A DNA stretch of 47,484 nucleotides from positions 1 to 47,484 of the forward strand of contig NZ_RWIN01000023.1 in NCBI RefSeq assembly GCF_009761815.1, written 5' to 3'. Origin of the DNA: Pseudomonas sp. PB120. Its GTDB lineage: Bacteria; Pseudomonadota; Gammaproteobacteria; Pseudomonadales; Pseudomonadaceae. Under the pieces are notes generated by a model that was not told where the DNA came from, did not search any database, and was given only the letters and a program-made list of their open reading frames with translations. Shown here piece by piece: positions 22,239 to 31,239 of this stretch (position 1 is the first letter of the stretch; every line of letters begins with the position of its first letter). A program made the translations under genes and the position numbers.

Positions 22239-23324
22239 CTAGTGCATCAAGGTTTGCAGGCTGAACGGATAACGATAGGACGCTGGCTTGCCCTTGGCCG
22301 ACAGCTTGTGAAAGTCCACGCCGAAATCCTGCGCTGCGCCCATCGCCAGCAATCGCCTGGCCTGTGTCCGATCAATCAATTGCAGTAACGGGATCTGCCG
22401 GTCACGGCCACCGTACTGGCTGATATCTACGCCCTGATCGTAGTCATGCAACTGCACCAGCGCCCAGCCACCCAGGCTGAAATGCCCGCCCAACAACACG
22501 CTCAGCCGCTTGTCGAGCAACGCCTGCAAGGCCGCCGGAGAATTGTTGATGGTGCCAAACAGCGCATCCCTGCCCGGCTTGCGGCCTGTTTCCTCATACG
22601 CCTGCATCACACCAAAGCCCATTTCGTCATTGGCCGACCAGACCAGCGAGGTCTGCGGGTAGCGCTTGAACAACAGCTTGGCCTGCTCATACGCTCGCTG
22701 CCGGGTCCATCCGCCATAGACCAGCTGGCGCAGGTGCACCTCGGGATGCTCGGCCAGCGCCCTTCGCAATCCTTTCTCGCGCAACTGCGCAGACGGGGTG
22801 ATTTTCAAACCGGAAAAGGCCAGCAGGTCAATACTCTGGCCAGACGGCACCGGGCCGTGTTGGCGAATCAGCTCGGAGAGCATCAAATAGCCGCCCTCCT
22901 CGTCGTTAGGCACCAGGCTACCGATCCAATCGGGATACTTGTCCGGCCGCGCGCCAAGCAGCTTCATCTGGTCCGGGGTCAGGGCGTTGTTGACGATAAA
23001 CAGCTTTACACCGCTGCCTTGCGCCAGGCGCAGAATTTCCGGTGCGATGTATTGCTCGTTGACGAACACCAGATAATCGGGCCGATTGGGCCCTTGCAGA
23101 GCGGCGCGGGCCTGTTTGACGGTGGTTTCAGGCACCCGGTCGGAGTACTGAATGCTCAAGTCCATGCCCAGATCGCGCGCCGCCGCGTGCATGAATTGGG
23201 AGTAGCTGACCCAGAAGGCTTCCCTGGTGTTTCCCGGATTCAGGAACAACACCGACGCCGCGTGGGCGCAAGGTCCCGCGACCACTCCCAGCGCCAGTAC
23301 GACACCACAAAGAAACTTCAACAT
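22239..23324 (-). CDS. Periplasmic binding protein (sugar-type, ABC transporter substrate-binding)
   Basis: A 361-residue exported protein with a signal peptide at about residues 1-22 (LCGVVLALGVVAGPCAHA). The remainder is a type 1 periplasmic binding fold of the ribose/galactose/LacI kind: ASVLFLNPGNTREAFW opens the first lobe, DYLVFVNEQYIAPEILRLA the second strand region, and SLVWSANDEMGFGVMQAYEE is the characteristic segment of the second lobe. No permease or ATPase gene lies nearby, so it is either an orphan receptor or serves a transporter or sensor encoded elsewhere. The ribosome site before 23324 is weak. The ligand cannot be told. The stop is only 8 bp from the end of the convergent DUF2970 gene. 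Confidence 0.85.
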   Translation of the reverse strand: MLKFLCGVVLALGVVAGPCAHAASVLFLNPGNTREAFWVSYSQFMHAAARDLGMDLSIQYSDRVPETTVKQARAALQGPNRPDYLVFVNEQYIAPEILRLAQGSGVKLFIVNNALTPDQMKLLGARPDKYPDWIGSLVPNDEEGGYLMLSELIRQHGPVPSGQSIDLLAFSGLKITPSAQLREKGLRRALAEHPEVHLRQLVYGGWTRQRAYEQAKLLFKRYPQTSLVWSANDEMGFGVMQAYEETGRKPGRDALFGTINNSPAALQALLDKRLSVLLGGHFSLGGWALVQLHDYDQGVDISQYGGRDRQIPLLQLIDRTQARRLLAMGAAQDFGVDFHKLSAKGKPASYRYPFSLQTLMH

Positions 23325-23440
23325 TGTTCGCCCGAGCCCCCGCCAATTCGCCGCGCATTATAGCCAGCGAACTCGCGTAAATCGGCGTTTATTCCGGTTT
23401 TTGTCCGACAATCGTCGGAGCAGGGCCCGGGCGGTGTCGA

Positions 23441-23554
23441 TTATTGATGACTGACCCAGAATACCGCTGTGCCCACGACCAGAATGATCAAAAACAGAAT
23501 GGCCCAGGCATCGACCGTACTGTCAGGCTTTGAAGCTTTGGTAGGGTTGCTCAT
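23441..23554 (-). CDS. 37-residue single-span membrane peptide
   Basis: Frame MSNPTKASKPDSTVDAWAIL... gives a soluble N-terminal tail of about 18 residues and one hydrophobic helix (FLIILVVGTAVFW). GAGGCG precedes the ATG at good spacing. An in-frame start further upstream would give 61 residues but lacks a ribosome site. I recall similar small proteins beside cysI in other pseudomonads, though this was not checked. Function unknown. Confidence 0.65.
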   Translation of the reverse strand: MSNPTKASKPDSTVDAWAILFLIILVVGTAVFWVSHQ

Positions 23555-23682
23555 TGCATCGCCTCTTGTCGGTTTTATCGGTGATTGCATAAAGACTCGA
23601 CCAGAGTAAAGACGACGATTGCCCACACCACAAATACGGGTTTGGTAATAACGATTCTCGTTAGTCGTTTTGGTTCTTTACA

Positions 23683-23688
23683 TATACT
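23683..23688 (+). promoter_or_regulatory. Possible -10 element of cysI
   Basis: TATACT about 160 bp upstream of cysI, in an AT-richer stretch (23640-23700). No consensus -35 is seen at 17-18 bp, as is common for activator-dependent (CysB-type) promoters. The long leader, 23689-23846, holds nothing else I could identify. Confidence 0.3.
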
Positions 23689-23846
23689 CAAACATCACTT
23701 TTGCGCATAACTCCAAACTGGTATCTTGCCCCGGCTCCGTACGGAGTGCGCGGCCGTGCGCGCAGAATTGCCGAGGCATTATCGGAGACTTCTAGGCGAA
23801 AAACGCAACTGGATCCGACCGGCCCAAGCCTGAGAACAGGACTTAT

Positions 23847-25505
23847 ATGTACGTATACGACGAGTACGATCAGCGGATCATCGAGGACCGCGTCAAGCAG
23901 TTCCGTGATCAGACCCGACGCTATCTGGCAGGCGAGCTGAGCGAAGAAGAATTCCGCCCCCTGCGCTTGCAAAACGGGCTTTACATCCAACGCTTCGCGC
24001 CGATGTTGCGAGTAGCGGTGCCTTATGGCCAGCTGACTTCGCGCCAGACGCGAATGATGGCCAAGATTGCCCGCGACTATGACAAGGGCTATGCCCACAT
24101 CAGCACCCGGCAGAACGTGCAGTTCAACTGGCCGGCGCTGGAAGACATTCCGGACATTCTCGCTGAACTGGCAACCGTGCAGATGCACGCGATCCAGACC
24201 AGCGGCAACTGCCTGCGCAACGTCACCACCGACCAGTTCGCCGGCGTCGCTGCAGACGAACTGATCGATCCGCGCCCATGGTGCGAGATCGTTCGTCAGT
24301 GGACCACGTTCCACCCGGAATTCGCCTACCTGCCGCGCAAGTTCAAGATCGCCATCAACGGTTCGACGTCTGACCGTGCAGCCATCGAAGTCCACGACAT
24401 CGGCCTCGAGCCGGTGCACAACGCCGCTGGCGAACTGGGCTTCCGTGTGCTGGTCGGTGGTGGCCTGGGCCGTACCCCGGTGGTCGGCGCGTTCATCAAT
24501 GAATTCCTGCCGTGGCAAGACCTGTTGAGCTATCTCGACGCCATCCTGCGTGTTTACAACCGCTATGGCCGTCGTGACAACAAGTACAAGGCGCGGATCA
24601 AGATTCTGGTCAAGGCCCTGACGCCTGAAGTCTTCGCACAGAAAGTCGACGCGGAAATGGAGCACCTTCGCGGTGGCCAGACCACACTGACCGAAGCCGA
24701 AGTGCATCGCGTCGCCAAACATTTCGTCGACCCGGACTACAAGGCGCTGGACAACCAGGCCGCCGAACTCGCCGAGCTCGACAAGCAGCACCCGGGCTTC
24801 GCTCGCTGGCGTACCCGCAATACCCTGGCCCACAAAAAGCCGGGTTATGTCGCGGTAACCCTGTCGCTGAAACCGACCGGCGTTGCGCCGGGCGACATCA
24901 CTGACAAGCAGCTGGACGCCGTGGCCGACCTGGCCGATCGCTACAGCTTCGGTCAACTGCGCACCTCCCACGAGCAGAACATCATTCTGGCTGACGTCGA
25001 GCAGTCGAAGCTGTTCGCCATGTGGGGCGAGTTGCGCGAGCAAGGCTTCGCCACGCCGAACATTGGCTTGCTGACCGATATCATCTGCTGCCCGGGTGGC
25101 GATTTCTGCTCCCTGGCCAACGCCAAGTCGATCCCGATTGCCGAGTCGATCCAGCGCCGTTTCGACGACCTGGATTACCTGTTCGACATCGGCGAACTGG
25201 ACCTGAACATCTCCGGCTGCATGAACGCCTGTGGTCACCACCACGTTGGCCACATCGGCATCCTCGGGGTGGACAAGAAAGGCGAAGAGTTCTACCAGGT
25301 GTCCCTCGGTGGCAGTGCCAGCCGTGACGCCAGCCTGGGTAAAATCCTCGGCCCGTCCTTCGCCCAGGAAGCCATGCCTGACGTGATCGAAAAGCTGATC
25401 GACGTGTACATCGAACAACGTACCGAAGACGAGCGCTTCATCGACACCTATCAGCGTATTGGCATCGACCTCTTCAAGGAGCGCGTCTATGCAGCGAATA
25501 ATTAA
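23847..25505 (+). CDS. cysI: Siroheme/4Fe-4S nitrite/sulfite reductase (CysI)
   Basis: Reduces sulfite to sulfide in assimilatory sulfate reduction, supplying sulfide for cysteine and hence methionine. The protein has 552 residues with two ferredoxin-like/siroheme repeats. Early parts include QNGLYIQRFAPMLRVAVPYG and AHISTRQNVQFNWP. The cluster ligands are Cys415 and Cys421 (CCPGGDFC, C-x5-C) and Cys458 and Cys462 (CMNACGHHH, C-x3-C), which bridge 4Fe-4S and siroheme. The DUF934 gene starts 17 bp before the cysI stop, so the two are co-translated. The longer antisense frame over this gene is a shadow. Confidence 0.95.
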   Translation: MYVYDEYDQRIIEDRVKQFRDQTRRYLAGELSEEEFRPLRLQNGLYIQRFAPMLRVAVPYGQLTSRQTRMMAKIARDYDKGYAHISTRQNVQFNWPALEDIPDILAELATVQMHAIQTSGNCLRNVTTDQFAGVAADELIDPRPWCEIVRQWTTFHPEFAYLPRKFKIAINGSTSDRAAIEVHDIGLEPVHNAAGELGFRVLVGGGLGRTPVVGAFINEFLPWQDLLSYLDAILRVYNRYGRRDNKYKARIKILVKALTPEVFAQKVDAEMEHLRGGQTTLTEAEVHRVAKHFVDPDYKALDNQAAELAELDKQHPGFARWRTRNTLAHKKPGYVAVTLSLKPTGVAPGDITDKQLDAVADLADRYSFGQLRTSHEQNIILADVEQSKLFAMWGELREQGFATPNIGLLTDIICCPGGDFCSLANAKSIPIAESIQRRFDDLDYLFDIGELDLNISGCMNACGHHHVGHIGILGVDKKGEEFYQVSLGGSASRDASLGKILGPSFAQEAMPDVIEKLIDVYIEQRTEDERFIDTYQRIGIDLFKERVYAANN

Positions 25506-25983
25506 GAACAACGAAGTCGTCGACGAAACCTGGCACTTGCTGCCCAAGGACTTCAACATCGACGAGATCAGCAACTGCGACGACCTTATCGTCCCGTTGC
25601 AGCTGTGGCGCGAACACAGCCGTATGCTCAAGGCCCGCGATGGCGGCCTGGGCGTGTGGCTGGACGCCGACGAAGAAGCGGAAGAAATCGGTGAAGACGT
25701 CAACGAGTTCAAGGTGATCGCCCTGAACTTCCCGGCCTTCACCGATGGCCGCAACTACTCCAACGCCCGTCTGCTGCGTGACCGTTATGGTTTCAAAGGC
25801 GAACTGCGGGCGATTGGCGACGTGCTGCGCGACCAGTTGTTCTACCTGCATCGTTGCGGTTTCGACGCTTTTGCGTTGCGTGCCGACAAAGATCCGTACG
25901 AAGCCCTGGAAAGTCTCAAGGACTTCTCGGTGACCTACCAGGCCGCCACCGACGAACCGCTGCCGCTGTTCCGTCGCCGCTGA
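25489..25983 (+). CDS. DUF934 protein, sulfite reductase partner
   Basis: A 164-residue protein of the DUF934 family, conserved immediately behind this type of sulfite reductase. Typical segments are VDETWHLLPKD at the N-terminus and NFPAFTDGRNYSNARLLRDR in the centre, followed by GELRAIGDVLRDQLFYLHRC. The family is thought to help electron supply or assembly of the sulfite reductase, but the biochemical role is not settled. The start at ATG 25489 lies inside the 3' end of cysI (17-bp overlap). A strong bidirectional hairpin follows the stop. Confidence 0.9.
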   Translation: MQRIIKNNEVVDETWHLLPKDFNIDEISNCDDLIVPLQLWREHSRMLKARDGGLGVWLDADEEAEEIGEDVNEFKVIALNFPAFTDGRNYSNARLLRDRYGFKGELRAIGDVLRDQLFYLHRCGFDAFALRADKDPYEALESLKDFSVTYQAATDEPLPLFRRR

Positions 25984-25987
25984 CGAA

Positions 25988-26023
25988 ATAAAGCCTTGGC
26001 CCCAGACGGGGTCAAGGCTTTAT
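25988..26023. terminator. Bidirectional terminator between DUF934 gene and second effector
   Basis: ATAAAGCCTTG (25988-25998) pairs perfectly with CAAGGCTTTAT (26013-26023), extended by CCCC/GGGG around a short loop. The T/A-rich ends make it usable from both directions for the two convergent genes. Confidence 0.9.
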
Positions 26024-26031
26024 CGGCTCTG

Positions 26032-29000
26032 CTATCGCTGGATCGGGATCGGTTGCCCCAAGGCCATCCAGTCCCGATGGAGCTGCACACGGCTTTCCAG
26101 TGCTGTGAACACCGCGAGCGGGCTATCGAAAGCACCCTCCGGCATCGGAACATTCCGGGCCAACCGTCCCCATAGTTCTTCCGAAGCGTCTGCTTCCGTC
26201 AACAGTCGCCATACCCTTGCCTGAAGGTCCGGATAGCTGACCTGGAAATCCGGGGTGAGCGTCAATGTGTTCATGGTCCCTAAAAACCGTCCACCACCTG
26301 GCTTGAGCGCCAGTCGCTGCCAGATTTGCAGCCGGGCATCGCGCAGCCCTGCTTCACCCCCGTTCAACCAGGCCGCCGGATTTCCATAGTCAGGCCCCGC
26401 CGCACTCAGCCACAAGTTGATGCCGGTTTGCTCCCGATGCGCGACCAGCCGCCGCAAGGTGTCCTCATCGGTCAATGGGTTGTTCCACAGCAACACCCTG
26501 TCCCTGGCAATAGCCTGATTGATCACCGCCTGGGGAATCCGTGTGATCTGGTTGTCGCGCAAATCAAGGGACGTCAGGTACGGCTCATCCCTGACCCCGA
26601 CCGGACAACGACTGATCCGGGTATTCCTCAGGTTGAGCTGGCGCAAGTCGTTCAGGCCTAGCAACACAGGCGGCACACCCAACGGATTGTCGCTCAGGTC
26701 GAGGTTTTGCAGACGGGTCAGATCCGTCAGTTGCGACGCCGCGCGCTCACTGAATTCCAGCTGGGTGCCACGCAGGTTGAGTGAAGTCAGGCGCCTCAAC
26801 TGGCAGAGGGCGGGTGGCAACGCGCACCCCTCGTGTCCGTCCTCGGAGAAATGACGCAAGTCGACATTTTCCAGATTCAACACTTCGAGATTCGGAAAGC
26901 TCTCGATGAACCCGTTCAAACTGTCCGCCTCGGTCACGTGAAAGCCTCGCAGAAGCAACTCCGTCACATCTTCGAACGAGACATTCAACGCCGGCAATCG
27001 GTGATAGTTCTCGAAGTTCATATCCAGCGTGGTACGTGGAGACTCTCCGCGCTTTTGCCAGATGGAAACCAGATCGTCGGCGAGCTCGGTCCTGAGGGCT
27101 CGCTCGTCCCGCATTCCCTCCATCAAAAGCCGGACGTTATAGGCTGCGATTTGGGCAGGGTTCAAATCCTCCGCAGCCGCATCCCCAACGGCGAGCAAGG
27201 GAAGATCCATGTTTTGAACGTCATCGCCGGCCTGTTCAATCCAATTGCCCAGATCGGTGCCGAGTTGCTGTCGTTGCACGTTCAAACCGTCAATGTAAGC
27301 CTGTGCGTTATTGCCCAAGCGCTGCAGTGCTTCATCGGCTTGTGCATGGGTGAAATCCGGATAGATATCCTTGAGCTGCAACCTCATCATCTCGTGGGTC
27401 ATGGCTTCGCCTTGAGGCGTCGCCGGGTAGCCTCCGCCGCGCAGCCCCTGAGGTTCGAACGTCAGGCCGCTGTCCATCCTTTGCAGCCCGAGCATGGCTT
27501 GCGAACGAGGCAGCGCCACTTCGCTGATCTTTACCCGCAATTCATTGGCTGGATCGAGGGACGTCAGGTGTAACGCCGAGCGTTCGTCGTCTGACAGAAT
27601 GGCGAGGAGAGAACCATAGAAGTCCGTTTTCAGGTGCTGCGGTTCTTTGATGATGTTTCGAGAGCGAGCGGCGTCAAGCGGACCGGTACGGTCCAGCACC
27701 CGGCCAACAGATGAGCCGTCAAGAATATCTATTCGAAGATTCTTAGGCCATCCCGGCAAACGATTGAGGGAGTGCAACGCCAGCGTGTCTGTCTCGGGAT
27801 TGTTCATGGAGTGAAGGTAAAAGCCTTCGTATGCACGATTAAGCCTGACATGTTGCTGATACTGACGGGCCTTGCTGTTCAGTCGCGTGAACACCTGCCT
27901 CGCCTCGGCAAGGTCGGGGGTCGTGCGGATGTCCACGCCGTAGCGGTCGAGCATTTGCTCGATGGCGCTTGTTGGCAGGTCAGGGTATTGCTGCTGGAAC
28001 AGCCGAACCCATTCAAGCTCCGACCGTTGAAGCTCGGCATAACGTTGGCTGAATAGCTCAGGGTCCCTGGCCGGACCGAGATCCTGGTCGATCCTGAAAC
28101 GGCTGATGGTGTCAGCCAACAAGGGAGTGGGTGGGCGGCCTGTCCGGATCAGCCGAAGCATGTCGTCGTCAATCGCGCTGACCTTGCCGATCTGCGCCAG
28201 TGTTTCATCACTGAAAGACGCTACCGACGCGCCAACACCGCGAATGAGTTCCACGCGGGTTGCCGGGGCAATGCTCACGGGTTCGGGCGTTGGGGCAACC
28301 GCTGGGTCCTCCACGGACCTCACAGCCTCCTCCGCCGAACCGGAGACGGCCTTTTCGCCTTGCAGCGCCACTTCCGTGACAATGGGCAACGCATTGAGCA
28401 AGCCAAAAACCGTGCGCGTCAGTCCTTCTGAGCGTTCGCTGGGTGTTTTGCCGTTAACCACCTGATTCAGGCCGTAACCCGCATCGATCAGCCCCGCCAG
28501 TGCCAATACACCTTCGCCTCCCGGAACGAACAGCGCCAAGGGACCGAACCGGTTGATCCATTGCACAAGCGGTTCAACCACCGCACTTAAATCGTCACGG
28601 TTGACCTGGGCGTCATCACGGATACTGCTGACGCTGCCCCGGGCTGCATGCTTCATCGTCAACACCAATTGTGCAAACGGGTCGGTCGTGTCGCCAGGAT
28701 CGTCGAAACCAATGTATTCGTCCGGGTCCCAGTAGCCGTCGTTGTTGAAGAAGCCGGCATTGTTCGTCAACCAGTGTTTGGCGGGATACGATGACATGCC
28801 ATCCAGCGCTGTCAGGACACCGGCGTGGAACGTACCGTCCTCGCGATCATCTTCGGCAAAGTGTGAACCCAGTGCCTGTTTTGTCTCGCTCGACTTACCT
28901 TGCGCGACCACCCATTGGTGCAGTTGGGTGGCATCGGCAAATTCATGCAGCGGGGAAGAGTTGCCCGGGATGTACACCAACACTCTGGCGCTGGAGGTGT

Positions 29001-29832
29001 CACGGAAAGCCCAGACATCGGTGGCGGAGTAGCGGTAGAGCTTCAGCAGGCCGAATTTGATGGACGAAGGAACGCGGGTCGAGGCTTGCAATTGCTTGAT
29101 GGACAGCTTTTCCCATGGTTGCTCGGGTGGCAAGCCTGCTGCGAGCATTGCCAGTTCCAGGCCCTTTTGCGTCAACCTTTGCTCTTGAAACTGCATCCTG
29201 GCCGCCAGGACGAATGCCGCTTTGACCGATGTTCGCAATGCGTAGGGTTCAGGTGCAACGAGCACGTCATCGGCCGGCCACGCCTGAGCGAGATACGCCT
29301 GGTACAAGTCCTTCAGTTCCAGTTCCCAGACCCATTTCTTGAAGTCGGCGGGTCTCACATTGACCTGTGTTTGCGGCCCGTAGATTTGCGGTTTGGTCTG
29401 GCGATAAATCCCTTCGTACGTCTGGTGATTGCCGCTGCCGTGATCGGCAAACTCGTCGACGTTTTCCACAATGCGAACGGAGGGGCCGGTATCCGGCGGC
29501 GTGTACAGCCCGAACGCGGTTTCAGCGAAACGTCCATCACCTACCGTTTGGTAGTTGGACAATAGCGTTTGCAGCAACGAACGCGAACTCGCCACTTGCC
29601 CCTGCTCGGTGCCGTCAATCGCCGGATGGCCCTTGTAGTTGTAATCGAGCGTGACCAGCAAGGTTGTCTGCGGATCAATCCCCTGCCCCCACTTCTCCTT
29701 GATCAGGCGCTCGCCAAACTGGCGGGGGGTTAGGGGCAGTGCGATTTCCAGTGCGGTTTTCAGTTCGTCGCGCATTCGCGCGCTGGACGCGGGATGAGGG
29801 CTGGCCACGGTGTTGTTAAGGAACTCGGTCAT
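26032..29832 (-). CDS. DUF6543-LRR protein with truncated, cysteine-less NEL remnant
   Basis: A 1266-residue paralogue of the 2323-residue effector. Shared parts include SARVLVYIPGNSSPLHEFAD, a hydrophobic stretch near 425-455, the module FSDETLAQIGKVSAIDD near 539, a GNWIEQAG helical linker, and one LRR module (about 945-1105). From about residue 1154 the sequence follows the NEL domain of the larger protein (WLNGGEAG, then DLQARVWRLL), but at the catalytic position it reads Ala1234-Phe-Asp1236 instead of Cys-Gly-Asp, and the protein ends 32 residues later; the larger protein continues about 195 more. No cysteine occurs in the last 113 residues. The terminator begins at once after the stop, so no leftover NEL sequence remains. 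Start 29832 has GGAA upstream; ATGs at 29853 and 29844 are alternatives. Predicted ligase-dead. Confidence 0.85.
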   Translation of the reverse strand: MTEFLNNTVASPHPASSARMRDELKTALEIALPLTPRQFGERLIKEKWGQGIDPQTTLLVTLDYNYKGHPAIDGTEQGQVASSRSLLQTLLSNYQTVGDGRFAETAFGLYTPPDTGPSVRIVENVDEFADHGSGNHQTYEGIYRQTKPQIYGPQTQVNVRPADFKKWVWELELKDLYQAYLAQAWPADDVLVAPEPYALRTSVKAAFVLAARMQFQEQRLTQKGLELAMLAAGLPPEQPWEKLSIKQLQASTRVPSSIKFGLLKLYRYSATDVWAFRDTSSARVLVYIPGNSSPLHEFADATQLHQWVVAQGKSSETKQALGSHFAEDDREDGTFHAGVLTALDGMSSYPAKHWLTNNAGFFNNDGYWDPDEYIGFDDPGDTTDPFAQLVLTMKHAARGSVSSIRDDAQVNRDDLSAVVEPLVQWINRFGPLALFVPGGEGVLALAGLIDAGYGLNQVVNGKTPSERSEGLTRTVFGLLNALPIVTEVALQGEKAVSGSAEEAVRSVEDPAVAPTPEPVSIAPATRVELIRGVGASVASFSDETLAQIGKVSAIDDDMLRLIRTGRPPTPLLADTISRFRIDQDLGPARDPELFSQRYAELQRSELEWVRLFQQQYPDLPTSAIEQMLDRYGVDIRTTPDLAEARQVFTRLNSKARQYQQHVRLNRAYEGFYLHSMNNPETDTLALHSLNRLPGWPKNLRIDILDGSSVGRVLDRTGPLDAARSRNIIKEPQHLKTDFYGSLLAILSDDERSALHLTSLDPANELRVKISEVALPRSQAMLGLQRMDSGLTFEPQGLRGGGYPATPQGEAMTHEMMRLQLKDIYPDFTHAQADEALQRLGNNAQAYIDGLNVQRQQLGTDLGNWIEQAGDDVQNMDLPLLAVGDAAAEDLNPAQIAAYNVRLLMEGMRDERALRTELADDLVSIWQKRGESPRTTLDMNFENYHRLPALNVSFEDVTELLLRGFHVTEADSLNGFIESFPNLEVLNLENVDLRHFSEDGHEGCALPPALCQLRRLTSLNLRGTQLEFSERAASQLTDLTRLQNLDLSDNPLGVPPVLLGLNDLRQLNLRNTRISRCPVGVRDEPYLTSLDLRDNQITRIPQAVINQAIARDRVLLWNNPLTDEDTLRRLVAHREQTGINLWLSAAGPDYGNPAAWLNGGEAGLRDARLQIWQRLALKPGGGRFLGTMNTLTLTPDFQVSYPDLQARVWRLLTEADASEELWGRLARNVPMPEGAFDSPLAVFTALESRVQLHRDWMALGQPIPIQR

Positions 29833-29964
29833 GGTGCATTCCATTGCAATCATTTCTGGAACACCACCCTACCCGACCCGGGCTGACGAAAAAGCCGGAT
29901 CGATTGACAGTGACGATAGGAAATTTCGCTGCTTGCGCACGGAAAGCGGAGCGTGTTGAAAGGT

Positions 29965-29997
29965 AAAAAAAACCGTGGAGGTCTCCACGGTTTTTTT
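29965..29997. terminator. Intrinsic terminator downstream of sohB
   Basis: CCGTGGAG/CTCCACGG stem with A8 on one side and T7 on the other, so it is a classic terminator in both orientations. It lies 20 bp after the sohB stop (minus strand) and about 130 bp upstream of the effector start, insulating the effector from sohB transcription. Confidence 0.95.
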
Positions 29998-30017
29998 GAG
30001 GGATGACGCTTTGAACG

Positions 30018-31040
30018 TTACCAGAAGCGCTGCTGGGTCAACCGGCTCCACCAGCTCAGCAACAAACGATCGACCGACCCGCTGGCCGCCATGCCGATAC
30101 GTTCCTGCAGGCTTTTGCGCTCGGCGTAGTGCAAGTGGTACAACTCCGATTTCTTCGCACGTTCGGCGAGGTATTCGTCGCTGGTCTTGAGTTCGTCCAC
30201 CAGTTGCTTGTCCAGCGCCGCGACGCCGAGCCAGATTTCGCCGGTCGCCACTTCATCAATGGCCAGTTGCGGGCGATAACGGGCGACGAAGTTCTTGAAC
30301 AACTGGTGCGTGATGTCCAGGTCTTCCTGGAACTTCTCACGGCCCTTCTCGGTGTTTTCGCCAAACACGGTCAGGGTGCGTTTGTATTCGCCGGCGGTCA
30401 GGACTTCGAAGTCGATGTCGTGTTTTTTCAGCAGGCGGTTGACGTTGGGCAACTGCGCCACTACGCCGATGGAACCGAGGATCGCGAACGGGGCGCTGAT
30501 GATCTTCTCGCCGATGCACGCCATCATGTAGCCGCCACTGGCCGCAACCTTGTCGATGCACACGGTCAGCGGCACGCCGGCGTCACGGATGCGCGCCAGT
30601 TGCGAGGAGGCCAGGCCGTAGCTGTGGACCATGCCGCCGCCGCTTTCCAGACGCAGCACCACTTCATCCTTTGGTGTCGCCAGGGTCAGCAGCGCGGTGA
30701 TCTCGTGGCGCAGGCTTTCAGTGGCCGAGGCCTTGATGTCGCCATCGAAATCAAGCACGAACACCCGAGGCCTGGCTTCGGGTTTCTTCTTTTGTTTTTT
30801 CTCGGATTTGGCTTCGACCTTGCGCAGGGCCTTGAGCTGGTCCTTGTCGAGCAAGGTCTGCTCCAGGCGCTCGCGCAGCCCTTTGTAGAAATCATTGAGT
30901 TTGCTGACTTGCAACTGGCCTGCCGACTTGCGTCGACCTTTGCTGCGTAACGACGCGAAACTGGCCAGGACCACCAGAATGGCGATCACCAGGGTCACGG
31001 TCTTGGCCAGAAAACTGGCGTACTCGGTGAAAAACTCCAC
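30018..31040 (-). CDS. sohB: Inner membrane peptidase SohB (S49 family)
   Basis: Signal-peptide-peptidase-like serine protease anchored in the inner membrane with its active site in the periplasm. The protein has 340 residues. An N-terminal anchor spans about residues 12-31 (VTLVIAILVVLASF), followed by a lysine-rich linker near 76-90 (KSEKKQKKKPEAR). The S49 protease domain contains the nucleophile Ser168 (KVAASGGYMMA) and a likely general base Lys220 (GEYKRTLTVFGENT). I chose the GTG start at 31040 because AGGAG lies 5 bp upstream and the product then has the usual SohB N-terminus; the ATG-started frame at 31157 adds 39 unlikely residues. It ends at a strong terminator. Confidence 0.93.
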   Translation of the reverse strand: MEFFTEYASFLAKTVTLVIAILVVLASFASLRSKGRRKSAGQLQVSKLNDFYKGLRERLEQTLLDKDQLKALRKVEAKSEKKQKKKPEARPRVFVLDFDGDIKASATESLRHEITALLTLATPKDEVVLRLESGGGMVHSYGLASSQLARIRDAGVPLTVCIDKVAASGGYMMACIGEKIISAPFAILGSIGVVAQLPNVNRLLKKHDIDFEVLTAGEYKRTLTVFGENTEKGREKFQEDLDITHQLFKNFVARYRPQLAIDEVATGEIWLGVAALDKQLVDELKTSDEYLAERAKKSELYHLHYAERKSLQERIGMAASGSVDRLLLSWWSRLTQQRFW

Positions 31041-31239
31041 AGGGACTCCTTTGAACAATGCGCTGCACAACCGCGCGGATGCCTCCAGCATACCCATGCG
31101 CCGGCCCGGCGGCCAGCCGTGAAACCTCCGGCAACAGGCCTGCAACGGCCATTTCAAACAAGCGTATGTTTTTTCATTGACAGCTCACCGTCATCCTCAT
31201 AACCTCGCCAAACCTTCAACGTACCGGGATGACGCGGAC

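Noticed and set aside
23688..25754. A 688-codon minus-strand frame over cysI
   Set aside because: Antisense shadow; cysI has all four cluster cysteines in frame.
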